Source: Cupriavidus basilensis (GTDB taxonomy: Bacteria; Pseudomonadota; Gammaproteobacteria; Burkholderiales; Burkholderiaceae). From it: 64,000 nucleotides of DNA. Below are positions 17,574-25,869 of the stretch, in pieces. The stretch is from assembly GCF_008801925.2 (NCBI RefSeq), contig NZ_CP062804.1, forward strand, positions 2,852,001 to 2,916,000, read 5' to 3'. The notes below the pieces were generated by a model. It was not told where the DNA came from and did no database searches. It saw only the letters and a program-made list of their open reading frames with translations. Made by a program: the position numbers and the translations under genes. Positions within the stretch are counted from its first letter, which is position 1, and the number at the start of each line of letters is the position of its first letter.

Positions 17574-19232
17574 TCAGACGCGGTTCCAGTCGAACGCGGC
17601 CTTGTCGCCCTTGCCGTAGACCTTGAGCGCGCCCTTCTCGCCCACCGCGTTGGGGCGCTGGAAGATCCAGTTCTGCCAGGCGGTGAGCCGCCCGAAGATG
17701 CGGGTGAACATGTTTTCCTGGCCGTTGAAGCGCAGGTTGGCTTCCATGCCGGTGAGCGCATCCGGCGACATGGCCGCGCGCTCTTCCAGCGCGATGCGCA
17801 CTTCATCGGTCCAGTCGATGTCGTCGGGGTTGGCGGTCACCAGGCCCACCGCGAATGCGGCGTCGGCGTCCAGCGGCTGTCCGGCCTTGGCGCGCACCGC
17901 GTCCAGCGCCGGTTGCTCGTCGTAGAAGCGCCGTCCCAGGCGGCTCTGCCCGGTCACCATCGGGTACAGCCCGAAATTGGTCTCAGCCACGGTGATCCTG
18001 GGCGCGCGCGCCTCGTCGTCCGGCAGCGCCAGGTGGTAGCTGCGGTCGCACGCCAGCGCCAGCTCCAGGAAGGTGCCGGCAAAGCACGAGCCCGGCTCGA
18101 TCAGCGCGAACAGGCTGCGCGAGGACACATCCAGGCGGGAGAACGTGCGGCGCAGCAGGCCGATGGTTTCGCGCACCAGCCAGTGATCCCGGTTGGCGAG
18201 CAACGTGGCGTCCATCGCCAGCACGTTGGCGGCGTCGCCTTCGGTCTTGATCAGCCAGGTGCCGATATCCAGTTCGTTGGTGCGCATCGACAGGATGGCG
18301 TCTTCGAGTTCGCGCGCCAGTTGCAGCGGATACCAGGCGGCGCCGGACTCGGCGATGGCGGCGACGCTCGTCGGCTGCGTGGCGGATGGGCCCTTCACGG
18401 TGAAGGTCGCCTTGCGGCCCGCGCGGTCGATCTCCACGGTGACGTAGGTGTAGCGCAGTGCGTCGGCCTCCAGCGTGCGCGCAAGCGGGGTCAGCGCCAC
18501 GCCGCTGGCGTTGGCCGGGCGGTCACTCTGCGCGGCCAGGGCCTGGGCGCGCTCCTGCACTTTTTGCGCAAAGACGGCGGGCTTGGCGATATCGTCCACC
18601 AGGCGCCAGTCCTTGGCGCGCTGGCCGCGCACACCTTCGGTGGTGGTGCAGAAGATATCCGCAAGGTCGTGGCGCACGTGGCGCTTGTCGGTCACGCGGG
18701 TCAGGCCGCCGGTGCCGGGCAGCACGCCCAGCAGCGGCACTTCGGGCAGGCTCACGGCGGAGGAACGGTCGTCGACCAGGATGATTTCGTCGCAGGCCAG
18801 CGCCAGCTCGTAGCCGCCGCCGGCGCAGGCGCCATTGACCGCGGCGAGGAACTTCAAGCCGCTGTGCTTCGACGAATCCTCCAGCCCGTTGCGCGTCTCG
18901 TTGGTGAACTTGCAGAAGTTCACTTTCCAGGCATGGCTGGAGACGCCCAGCATGAAGATATTGGCGCCGGAGCAGAACACCTTGTCCTTGCCGCTGGTGA
19001 CCACCACGGTACGCACCTCGGGATGCTCGAAGCGGATGCGGTTGACCGCATCGTTCAACTCGATGTCCACGCCTAGGTCATAGCTGTTGAGCTTGAGCTT
19101 GTAGCCGGGACGCAGGCCGGCGTTCTCATCGATGTCTACCGCCAGCGTCGCTATGGGGCCGTCGAAGCTCAGCTTGAGGTGCTTGTACTGGGACGGATCA
19201 GTCTGGTATTCGACGCGGGGGGCGGTAATCAT
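17574..19232 (-). CDS. boxC: 2,3-epoxybenzoyl-CoA dihydrolase (BoxC)
   Basis: 552 residues, two crotonase-like halves. It hydrolyses the ring epoxide, opening the ring to 3,4-dehydroadipyl-CoA semialdehyde and formate. The first half has the oxyanion-hole segments FCSGANIFMLG and NGACAGGGYELALACD plus LPEVPLLGVLPGTGGL; the second has SCFAGTFLELALACDRSY. The C-terminal RFNGQENMFTRIFGRLTAWQNWIFQRPNAVG block is characteristic of BoxC. It is first in the leftward operon, directly behind a sigma70-like promoter flanked by BoxR-type sites. GAGGAG lies before the ATG. Confidence 0.97.
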   Translation of the reverse strand: MITAPRVEYQTDPSQYKHLKLSFDGPIATLAVDIDENAGLRPGYKLKLNSYDLGVDIELNDAVNRIRFEHPEVRTVVVTSGKDKVFCSGANIFMLGVSSHAWKVNFCKFTNETRNGLEDSSKHSGLKFLAAVNGACAGGGYELALACDEIILVDDRSSAVSLPEVPLLGVLPGTGGLTRVTDKRHVRHDLADIFCTTTEGVRGQRAKDWRLVDDIAKPAVFAQKVQERAQALAAQSDRPANASGVALTPLARTLEADALRYTYVTVEIDRAGRKATFTVKGPSATQPTSVAAIAESGAAWYPLQLARELEDAILSMRTNELDIGTWLIKTEGDAANVLAMDATLLANRDHWLVRETIGLLRRTFSRLDVSSRSLFALIEPGSCFAGTFLELALACDRSYHLALPDDEARAPRITVAETNFGLYPMVTGQSRLGRRFYDEQPALDAVRAKAGQPLDADAAFAVGLVTANPDDIDWTDEVRIALEERAAMSPDALTGMEANLRFNGQENMFTRIFGRLTAWQNWIFQRPNAVGEKGALKVYGKGDKAAFDWNRV

Positions 19233-19254
19233 GGCTGTGTCTCCTCAGCAATGA

Positions 19255-19333
19255 AGCACAATAGTGCATGGATCGGGTGTTAGTGAAAGAACTATAGTTC
19301 ATTCACAAAAACTCAGTCAAGCAATATTGTGCA
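19255..19333 (-). promoter_or_regulatory. boxC promoter with two BoxR-type operators
   Basis: On the minus strand TTGACT (19315-19320) and TATAGT (19291-19296) lie 18 bases apart, a good sigma70 promoter. One operator, TGCACAATATTGCT (19320-19333), ends on the first base of the -35 box. A second, TGCACTATTGTGCT (19255-19268), lies about 15-30 bases after the expected start of transcription. Both are variants of TGCA-N6-TGCA, the element reported for BzdR/BoxR proteins, which release DNA when benzoyl-CoA binds. A symmetric GAACTATAGTTC at 19289-19300 includes the -10 box. Confidence 0.8.
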
Positions 19334-19349
19334 TCTAATCGCCAAGGCG

Positions 19350-20324
19350 TCAGAGCGGCAGTTGCAATGCGTAGCGCACGCGCTCCCGCAGCGCCAGGAA
19401 GGTCGGTTCCAGCGGCTCGGCGCTGGTGTCGACGCTGAACTCCGCCTTGGAATAGAAGGCCGCGCGGCCAGCCAGGATATGGCGCAGGTCTTCCATGGCC
19501 TCCTTGCTGGCGGCCATCGGGCGGAAGTCGCCCTGGGCGCGCACGCGGTTCATGTGATCTTCCGGGCTTGCCTGCAGCCACACCGTGGTGCAATGGGCCA
19601 GCAGCAGGTTGAAGGTGGCGGGGTCGGACACAAGGCCGCCGGGCGTGGCGATCACTGCTTCGGGATAGATCTGGATGGCCTCCTCCAGCGCGCGCCGCTC
19701 GTAGCGGCGGTAGGCGTTCATGCCGTAGAGGCCCTGGATTTCGGAGATGCTGCAGCCGGCGAACTTCTCGATCTCGCGGCTGAGTTCCACAAAGGGAAAG
19801 CCCAGGTCTTCGGCCAGCATGGCCCCCAGCGTGGACTTGCCGGCGCCGCGCAGCCCGATCAGCGCCACGCGCGGACTGCGCGCGGCGTTGCCGCCGCCGG
19901 TGCCAAGCATCTCGCCGACCGCAATGCGCACGCGGCGCAGCGTGCCTTCGTCGCGGTGTTCCAGCAACTCCCGGATCAGCAGCCATTCCGGTGACGAGGT
20001 GGACACATCGCCAAGCAATTCGGCCAGCGAGCAATGCAGCGCCGAGGCGATCTGCAGCAGCACCAGGATGGAAGCGTTGCCGCTGCCGTATTCCAGGTTG
20101 GCCAGGTGCCGCTCCGAAACCCCGGCAGCCAGCGCCGTGGCCTTGCGGGTCAGCCCCCGGCGCGAGCGGAGCTCACGCACGCGCTCGCCCAATGCGGCGA
20201 GAAAGGCGTTTTTCTCCACCCCGCCGGCTTCCGCGGCCATACCGTTGCCTGGCGCGGCATCGGCGTCCTGCTCGCCGGCAGCCTCCCGCGTTAACCCGGG
20301 AACATGCAATATAGTGCTTGACAT
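19350..20324 (-). CDS. boxR: BoxR/BzdR-type regulator (XRE helix-turn-helix plus shikimate kinase-like domain)
   Basis: 324 residues. The first ~40 residues are variable. An XRE helix-turn-helix follows (LGERVRELRSRRGLTRKATALAAGVSERHLANLEYGSGNASILVLLQIASAL). Residues ~150-320 form a shikimate kinase-like domain with Walker A GLRGAGKSTLG. In BzdR/BoxR this domain binds benzoyl-CoA rather than serving aromatic amino acid synthesis. The gene sits between the two box transcription units, and a BoxR-type site covers its first codons, so autorepression is likely. No strong ribosome site precedes the ATG. Confidence 0.94.
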   Translation of the reverse strand: MSSTILHVPGLTREAAGEQDADAAPGNGMAAEAGGVEKNAFLAALGERVRELRSRRGLTRKATALAAGVSERHLANLEYGSGNASILVLLQIASALHCSLAELLGDVSTSSPEWLLIRELLEHRDEGTLRRVRIAVGEMLGTGGGNAARSPRVALIGLRGAGKSTLGAMLAEDLGFPFVELSREIEKFAGCSISEIQGLYGMNAYRRYERRALEEAIQIYPEAVIATPGGLVSDPATFNLLLAHCTTVWLQASPEDHMNRVRAQGDFRPMAASKEAMEDLRHILAGRAAFYSKAEFSVDTSAEPLEPTFLALRERVRYALQLPL

Positions 20325-20367
20325 GATTTGTTGGTGGCTCTATGTTTCACACATGCACAATAATGCA
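20305..20367 (+). promoter_or_regulatory. Promoter of the pnbB-boxD-bclA operon with two BoxR-type operators
   Basis: TTGACA (20318-20323), 17 bases, TATGTT (20341-20346): a near-ideal sigma70 promoter. An operator TGCAATATAGTGCT (20305-20318) ends on the first base of the -35 box, and TGCACAATAATGCA (20354-20367), the exact TGCA-N6-TGCA form, covers the expected start of transcription. The layout mirrors that of the boxC promoter. The same DNA contains the start of boxR on the other strand. Confidence 0.82.
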
Positions 20368-20413
20368 TGAAGCGCGGGTATGCAACCCGGCTGAGTCTAA
20401 CGGAGCCCCTTCC

Positions 20414-20878
20414 ATGTCCCCCACCGAATTGCGCGAGCAGATCGCGCGGCTCACGGCCCGCATTGCCGGCCGCCCACTCGATGCCGCCCTGGATACCTGG
20501 CTGAATGCCGAGCATGGCGCAGGCAGCACCACTTACAGCGAACTCAAGGCGGCCTGCCAGGCCGGCGTGGCCGAGGGCTGGCTGTGCGACCGCGAGGGCG
20601 GCGGCATCCGCTACGGCCGCATCTTCAAGCCGGCCGAGGACCTGCACGGGTTCTCCGTCGACGTGGTCGACATGCAAGACATCGTCGGGCCGCATCACAC
20701 GCACCCCAATGGCGAGATCGACCTGATCGTGCCGATCGACGCCGCCGCCGAATTCGACGGCCGCCCCGCCGGCTGGCTGGTCTGCCCGCCGGGCAGCGCA
20801 CACCGCCCCACCGTCAGCCACGGCCGCGCGCTCGTGCTTTACCTGCTGCCCGACGGCCGCATCGACTTCACCCGCTGA
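20414..20878 (+). CDS. PnbB/DUF4863-family cupin-like protein of the box operon
   Basis: 154 residues from the ATG at 20414. The family was called DUF4863 and, to my knowledge, includes PnbB, the 4-hydroxylaminobenzoate lyase. Visible features are a helical N-terminus (MSPTELREQIARLTARIAG), the motif RYGRIFKPAEDLHGFSVDVVDM, then GPHHTHPNGEIDLIVPID and LVCPPGSAHRPTVSHGRALVLYLLPDG. The HHTHPNGE and GSAHRP blocks look like metal-binding cupin histidines. It is first in the operon, ten bases before boxD. Its presence in box operons suggests a role in benzoate or substituted benzoate use that remains unsettled; real 4-hydroxylaminobenzoate lyase activity is only one option. Confidence 0.75.
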   Translation: MSPTELREQIARLTARIAGRPLDAALDTWLNAEHGAGSTTYSELKAACQAGVAEGWLCDREGGGIRYGRIFKPAEDLHGFSVDVVDMQDIVGPHHTHPNGEIDLIVPIDAAAEFDGRPAGWLVCPPGSAHRPTVSHGRALVLYLLPDGRIDFTR

Positions 20879-20888
20879 GATTTCCTTC

Positions 20889-22433
20889 ATGACCGAACTG
20901 CTTTCCAACTATCTTGGCGGCCGCTGGCAAGCCGGCTCCGGTGCCGGCGCAACGCTGTCCGACCCGGTGCTGGGCGATGCGCTGGTGCGCGTGGATGCCA
21001 CCGGGCTCGACCTTGCCGCCGGCTTTGCCTTTGCGCGCGCGCAAGGCGGCGCCGCCTTGCGCGCCATGACCTACCGCGAACGCGCCGCCATGCTGGCCGC
21101 CATCGTCAAGATCCTGCAGGCCAACCGTGATGCCTATTATGAGATCGCCACCGCCAACAGCGGCACCGTGCACAACGATTCCGCCGTGGATATCGATGGC
21201 GGAATCTTCACGCTTGGCACCTATGCCAAGCTCGGCGATACGCTAGGGGAGCGGCGCTACCTGATCGACGGCGACGCCGCGCGGCTCGGCAAGGACCCGC
21301 TGTTCCAGTCGCAGCACGTGCAGGTGCCCACGCGCGGCGTGGCGCTATTGATCAACGCCTTCAACTTCCCGAGCTGGGGCTTGTGGGAAAAGGCCGCGCC
21401 AGCACTGCTGGCGGGCGTGCCCGTGATCGTGAAGCCCGCGACGGCCACCGCCTGGCTGACCCAGCGCATGGTCAGGGACGTGGTGGACGCTGGCGTGTTG
21501 CCGCCCGGCGCGCTGTCGGTGGTATGCGGCAGCGCGGCCGGATTGCTGGACCAGCTGCAGCCGTTCGATGTGGTCTCCTTCACCGGCTCGGCCCAGACCG
21601 CCGCGCTGATCCGCTCGCATGCGGCGGTGACGCAGCGCTCGGTGCGCGTCAATATCGAGGCCGACAGCGTCAACTCGGCCCTGCTGCTGCCCGGCGAAGC
21701 CGCCGGCAGCGAAGCGTTCGACCTGCTGGCCAGGGAAGCCGCGCGGGAGATGACGGTCAAGTCTGGGCAGAAATGCACGGCCATCCGCCGCATCTTCGTG
21801 CCCGAGGCGCTGTATGACGCTGCCGCCGACGCCATCGGCGCGCGGCTGGCCAGGGTCACCGTGGGCAATCCCCGCCATGAAACGGTGCGCATGGGCGCGC
21901 TGGTCAGCCGGGCGCAACTCGCCTCGGTGCGCGAAGGGCTGGGTTACTTGCAAGCACAGGCCGAGGTGCTGCACGACGGCGCGACGCACGCGCTGGTCGA
22001 TGCCGATCCGGCCGCGGCCTGCTGCGTCGGGCCCACGCTGCTAGGTACGCGCGATGCGGACGCTGCCGATCGCGTGCATGACACCGAGGTGTTCGGCCCC
22101 GTGGCCACGCTGGTGCCCTACCGCGATGGCGCTCATGCACTGGCGCTCGTGCGCCGGGGCCAGGGCTCGCTGGTGGCATCGCTCTACGGCAGCGATGCCG
22201 AGGCGCTGGCCCAAGCCGCCGTGGAACTGGCCGATAGCCATGGCCGTGTCCACGTGATCTCACCCGAAGTTGCCCAGCTGCATACCGGCCACGGCAACGT
22301 CATGCCGCAATCGCTGCACGGCGGCCCGGGCCGCGCAGGCGGTGGCGAAGAACTGGGCGGCTTGCGCGCGCTGAATTTCTATCACCGGCGCAGTGCCGTG
22401 CAGGCAAGCACCAGCGTGCTGGCACAGCTTTAA
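20889..22433 (+). CDS. boxD: 3,4-dehydroadipyl-CoA semialdehyde dehydrogenase (BoxD)
   Basis: 514 residues, aldehyde dehydrogenase superfamily. It oxidises the ring-opened semialdehyde to 3,4-dehydroadipyl-CoA with NADP+. Seen are LINAFNFPSWGLWEKAAPALLAG (active-site Asn and coenzyme strand), VIVKPATATAW (Lys of the cofactor site), VSFTGSAQTA, the general base Glu in NIEADSVN, the catalytic Cys296 in KSGQKCTAIRRI, and VFGPVATLVPY. The branch is the one shared with PaaZ/PaaN-type semialdehyde dehydrogenases. It starts ten bases after the PnbB-like gene and lies 83 bases before bclA. Confidence 0.95.
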   Translation: MTELLSNYLGGRWQAGSGAGATLSDPVLGDALVRVDATGLDLAAGFAFARAQGGAALRAMTYRERAAMLAAIVKILQANRDAYYEIATANSGTVHNDSAVDIDGGIFTLGTYAKLGDTLGERRYLIDGDAARLGKDPLFQSQHVQVPTRGVALLINAFNFPSWGLWEKAAPALLAGVPVIVKPATATAWLTQRMVRDVVDAGVLPPGALSVVCGSAAGLLDQLQPFDVVSFTGSAQTAALIRSHAAVTQRSVRVNIEADSVNSALLLPGEAAGSEAFDLLAREAAREMTVKSGQKCTAIRRIFVPEALYDAAADAIGARLARVTVGNPRHETVRMGALVSRAQLASVREGLGYLQAQAEVLHDGATHALVDADPAAACCVGPTLLGTRDADAADRVHDTEVFGPVATLVPYRDGAHALALVRRGQGSLVASLYGSDAEALAQAAVELADSHGRVHVISPEVAQLHTGHGNVMPQSLHGGPGRAGGGEELGGLRALNFYHRRSAVQASTSVLAQL

Positions 22434-22516
22434 AGCACCACCGGCACCACCAGCACCGCCACGGCAGACCCACCAAGAACATCGATCCATCGATCCGTCG
22501 ATAGGGGGAGACAAGC

Positions 22517-24088
22517 ATGACAGCCGAACCACAAGTCCAGCCACCCGGCACGCCGTTCAACTTCGCCCAGCACCTGATCGCGTGCAACGCGCAGCGCCCC
22601 GGCAAGACCGCCTACATCGACGACCACGGCACGATGCGCTACGGCGAACTGGCCGAGCGCATCCGCCGTGTTGCCGGCGCGCTGCAGGCCAGCGGCATCC
22701 ACCGCGAAGAACGCGTGCTGCTGCTGATGCACGATGGCAACGACTGGCCGGTGTGCTTCCTGGGCGCGATGTATGCCGGCATCGTGCCGGTGGCGGTCAA
22801 CACGCTGCTCACCGCCGACGACTACGCCTATATGCTGCAGCACAGCCGCGCGCAGGCCGTGCTGGTATCGGGCGCGCTGCTGCCCGTGCTGCGGCAGGCC
22901 ATGGCCCAGGGCGGCCATGAAGCCGCCACGGTAATCGTCTCGCGGCCCGCCGGTCCGCTGCCCGATGGCATGATCGCCCTCGAAGCGTGGATCGAGCGCA
23001 ACGCGCCGCTAGCCGCGCCGGCCAGCACCGGCCCCGACGATCCCGGCTTCTGGCTCTATTCATCAGGCTCCACCGGGCGCCCCAAGGGCGTGCTGCACAG
23101 CCAGGGCAACCCGTACTGGACCGCGGAGCTCTATGCCAAGCCCGTGCTGTCACTGGGCGAGGCCGACATCTGCTTCTCGGCCGCCAAGCTCTACTTTGCC
23201 TATGGGCTCGGCAATGCCCTGACCTTCCCGCTGAGCGTGGGCGCCACCGTGGTGCTGATGGCCGAGCGGCCAACCCCCGAGGCCACGTTCAGGCGCTGGC
23301 TGGACTATCAGCCGACCGTGTTCTTCGGTGCGCCGACCGGCTACGCGGGCATGCTCGCCGCGCCCGGGCTGCCCACGCGCGAGCAGGTCTCGCTGCGCCT
23401 GTGCTCCTCCGCCGGCGAGGCCTTGCCCGCCGACCTGGGCGAACGATTCACCGCGCATTTCGGCTGCGAGATCATCGACGGCATCGGCTCGACCGAGATG
23501 CTGCATATCTTCCTGTCCAACCGCCCCGGGCAGGTTCGCTACGGCACCACGGGCTGGCCGGTGCCGGGCTATGCGGTGGAACTGCGCGACGAAGACGGCC
23601 ACGCCGTGCCCGACGGCGATGTGGGCGACCTCTATATCCAGGGCCCGAGCGCAGCGCTGATGTACTGGGGCAACCGCGAAAAATCGCGCGAGACCTTTCG
23701 CGGCGGCTGGACCAAGAGCGGCGACAAATACGTGCGCAACGCCGACGGCAGCTACAGCTACGCCGGGCGCAGCGACGACATGCTCAAGGTCAGCGGCATC
23801 TATGTCTCCCCGTTCGAGGTGGAAGCCACACTGGCCCAGCACCCCGCGATACTCGAGGCCGCCGTGATCGGCGTGCCCGACCAGGCTGGCCTCACCAAGA
23901 CCAAGGCCTTCGTGGTGCTCAAACCCGGCGCGCAGGTCAGCGAGACAGAGCTGAAAGCCTTCGTCAAGGAACGGCTGGCGCCATACAAATACCCGCGCAT
24001 CATCGAATTCATGGACGCGCTGCCGAAGACGGCCACGGGGAAAATCCAGCGCTTCAGGCTGCGGGAGATGGAAGGCGCGCCGGCATGA
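22517..24088 (+). CDS. bclA: Benzoate-CoA ligase
   Basis: 523 residues, ANL superfamily. Activates benzoate with ATP and CoA to benzoyl-CoA, the first step of the box pathway and the source of the BoxR inducer. Motifs: FWLYSSGSTGRPKGVLH (A3 ATP loop), YFAYGLGNALTFPL (a segment typical of benzoate/hydroxybenzoate ligases), CSSAGEALPADLGERF, DGIGSTEMLHIFLSN (A5), SGDKYVRNADGSYSYAGRSDDMLKVSGIYVSPFEVE (A7-A8) and PKTATGKIQRFRLRE with the catalytic Lys. GGGGGAGAC lies 9 bases before the ATG. It is last in the rightward operon and is followed by a repeat cluster. Confidence 0.95.
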   Translation: MTAEPQVQPPGTPFNFAQHLIACNAQRPGKTAYIDDHGTMRYGELAERIRRVAGALQASGIHREERVLLLMHDGNDWPVCFLGAMYAGIVPVAVNTLLTADDYAYMLQHSRAQAVLVSGALLPVLRQAMAQGGHEAATVIVSRPAGPLPDGMIALEAWIERNAPLAAPASTGPDDPGFWLYSSGSTGRPKGVLHSQGNPYWTAELYAKPVLSLGEADICFSAAKLYFAYGLGNALTFPLSVGATVVLMAERPTPEATFRRWLDYQPTVFFGAPTGYAGMLAAPGLPTREQVSLRLCSSAGEALPADLGERFTAHFGCEIIDGIGSTEMLHIFLSNRPGQVRYGTTGWPVPGYAVELRDEDGHAVPDGDVGDLYIQGPSAALMYWGNREKSRETFRGGWTKSGDKYVRNADGSYSYAGRSDDMLKVSGIYVSPFEVEATLAQHPAILEAAVIGVPDQAGLTKTKAFVVLKPGAQVSETELKAFVKERLAPYKYPRIIEFMDALPKTATGKIQRFRLREMEGAPA

Positions 24089-24137
24089 CAAGCAAAGCAG
24101 GAGCACGCCAGCGCCCAACGGCATAACAAGCGCCCGC

Positions 24138-24350
24138 CCTCTCCCCCGGCCCCTCCCACAAGTGGGAGAGGGGAGCCAACCAGCGGCAAGATCAACCAAC
24201 TGGTGTAGCCGTGATTCCCGCCCGAAGGGCGGGAATCACTCCAACGCGATGCGAAGCGAGCCGTGAAGGTGTGCCAAGGCCGTATGGCGCGCCTTCTTTG
24301 CCTACTTTCTTGGCAAGACAAGAAAGTAGGTCGCCACCCCGCAGGGGTGG
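24138..24350. repeat. Cluster of extragenic palindromes after bclA
   Basis: Four inverted repeats lie side by side: CCCTCTCCC... with ...GGGAGAGGG (24138-24173); GTGATTCCCGCCC-GAA-GGGCGGGAATCAC (24211-24239, perfect 13-bp arms); CCTACTTTCTTG-N6-CAAGAAAGTAGG (24301-24330, perfect 12-bp arms); and CCACCCC-N3-GGGGTGG (24334-24350). Such units are typical of dispersed repeats in Burkholderiales and Xanthomonadales intergenic DNA. They can also end transcription of the box operon. Open frames across it are by-products of the repeat. Confidence 0.75.
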
Positions 24351-24610
24351 TGAAACCGCCTTTGACTTTAAGCCTTTGACTTTGACGTTTAGCAACCCCA
24401 CCAAACAAAAACAAAACCCAAAAGGAGCCCCCCCACGCCCTTCCTGCTCAAATCGAACCAGATCGACGCGCTGGCGGGGTCACACACAGCATCGTAAGGG
24501 GGCGTGCGGCGCGGGCGCCGCCACGCATGCACTTGCGGGTAAGATCGCGGTTAGCTCCGACCTGCCCGCTCGACGGGCGCATCCCGAACGTTCATTCAAA
24601 TCCACAAACG

Positions 24611-25543
24611 ATGACCCCATTTCGCGGAAAGCTTCGGACGCGCCATCTGGAGATCATTCTCTCCGTCGCGGAACTTGGGAACCTGTCCAAGGCCGCCGAG
24701 CAATTGCACATGACGCAGTCCGGGCTCTCGCGGGCGGTTGCCGAGGTCGAGGAGATCGTTGCCGGGAAGCTGTTCGAGCGATCCGCGAAGGGCATGGTGG
24801 CCACCGCGCTCGGGGCCGCCATGTGCCGCCATGCGGCCTTGCTCCTGAGCGACTTCCACAAGGCCGAGGCGGATCTGGGTGCCATCGCCAGGGGCGATCT
24901 CGGCAACATGATCCTGGGCTGCTTCTCGATGTTCAGCCGGTGGCCGCTGGCGGAGGCCATTCTCCTGTTCCGCCAGGCGAATCCGCGCGTGGAGATCACG
25001 GTGGAAGTCGGATCGCACGAGGCCTTGATCGAGAAACTGGATGCGGGCGCGATCGACCTGCTCATCAGCCGCGCCCCGAGAAGCCAAAGCGCGGAAACCT
25101 ACCGGACCGCCGCGCTGGTGCATGACAGCATCGTGCTTGCGTGCGCACCGGATCATCCGCTGGCCAGGCAGGATGTCGATATCGCGACGTGCGTCCAGTA
25201 CCCCTGGATCTCCGCGCCACCGGGAAGCATCCTGCGGGAAATGCTGGTGCATGAAATCCGGGAAACCGGTCTCCCGGCGCCGGAAATCGTGGGCGCGCTC
25301 TCGCTGGAACTAGGGCGCGAACTGATGTCGCACGGCCACTTTCTGTGGCAGCTCCCCGAAAGCGTTGCGCGCTTCATGGCCGCGCGCGGCGAGGTTTGCA
25401 TCCTTCCGCTGTCGTTCAACCTTAGTCTTGGTCCGCTATCGGCCATCTGGCGGCGCGAGCGGACCAGCACGCGGCAGACGCGCAGCTTTATCCTCAGCCT
25501 GCGGCGCGTCGTCGAATCCTCCTGGGACGCAGGCAGCCACTGA
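24611..25543 (+). CDS. LysR-family regulator of the adjoining porin-symporter-esterase genes
   Basis: 310 residues from the ATG at 24611. The N-terminal helix-turn-helix (LRTRHLEIILSVAELGNLSKAAEQLHMTQSGLSRAVAEVEEIVAGKLFER) is a canonical LysR motif. The rest is a periplasmic-binding-like effector domain (GDLGNMILGCFSMF, later DLLISRAPRSQ). It is transcribed in the same direction as the porin gene that starts 326 bases downstream, and is the only regulator in that module. The effector is unknown; an aromatic acid is plausible from the neighbours. Confidence 0.82.
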   Translation: MTPFRGKLRTRHLEIILSVAELGNLSKAAEQLHMTQSGLSRAVAEVEEIVAGKLFERSAKGMVATALGAAMCRHAALLLSDFHKAEADLGAIARGDLGNMILGCFSMFSRWPLAEAILLFRQANPRVEITVEVGSHEALIEKLDAGAIDLLISRAPRSQSAETYRTAALVHDSIVLACAPDHPLARQDVDIATCVQYPWISAPPGSILREMLVHEIRETGLPAPEIVGALSLELGRELMSHGHFLWQLPESVARFMAARGEVCILPLSFNLSLGPLSAIWRRERTSTRQTRSFILSLRRVVESSWDAGSH

Positions 25544-25869
25544 GCCTGCGGCTTGCCCCATTCGCGGGCAATCAAACACCCCTTCAAAGCCGTCCGCACC
25601 GCGCTTGCGCCACTGCGTTTTCCCGTGGCGTGGCCCGCGTCCGCCATGCTTTCTCACCTGCCTCGAAGCACCGGCACAGGCCATGCGACCTACGCATGGC
25701 GCTTCTCAAATTCGTCATGCCTTGCCGCGCCACCTTCGCTCTACCATCGGTATCGGTCACAGGCTAGAGACATCGCCCACGCGGCAAGTCTTCGCCGGAT
25801 ATCAGAGAGATCGCCACCTTGTACTGCTGAACGTGAGCGCTCCAACCGAAACCAAAAAAGGAGGAAACA
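25544..25869. other. Intergenic region before the porin gene
   Basis: 326 bases without a supported gene. It presumably holds the promoter of the porin-symporter-esterase operon. A strong ribosome site, AAAAGGAGGAAAC, ends it. I see no clear LysR box, terminator or repeat; frames crossing the region lack ribosome sites and domain features. Confidence 0.5.

Noticed and set aside
15808..17619. 603-codon plus-strand frame opposite boxB
   Set aside because: It is the antisense shadow of boxA/boxB in GC-rich DNA: no domain, no ribosome site, and His/Val/Ala-rich composition typical of reversed codons.
19289..19300. GAACTATAGTTC as an independent operator
   Set aside because: It contains the -10 box of the boxC promoter, and the symmetry is likely incidental; the BoxR sites explain control better.
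24192..24414. Small genes across the repeat cluster after bclA
   Set aside because: The frames follow the palindromes, lack ribosome sites and encode no recognisable protein.
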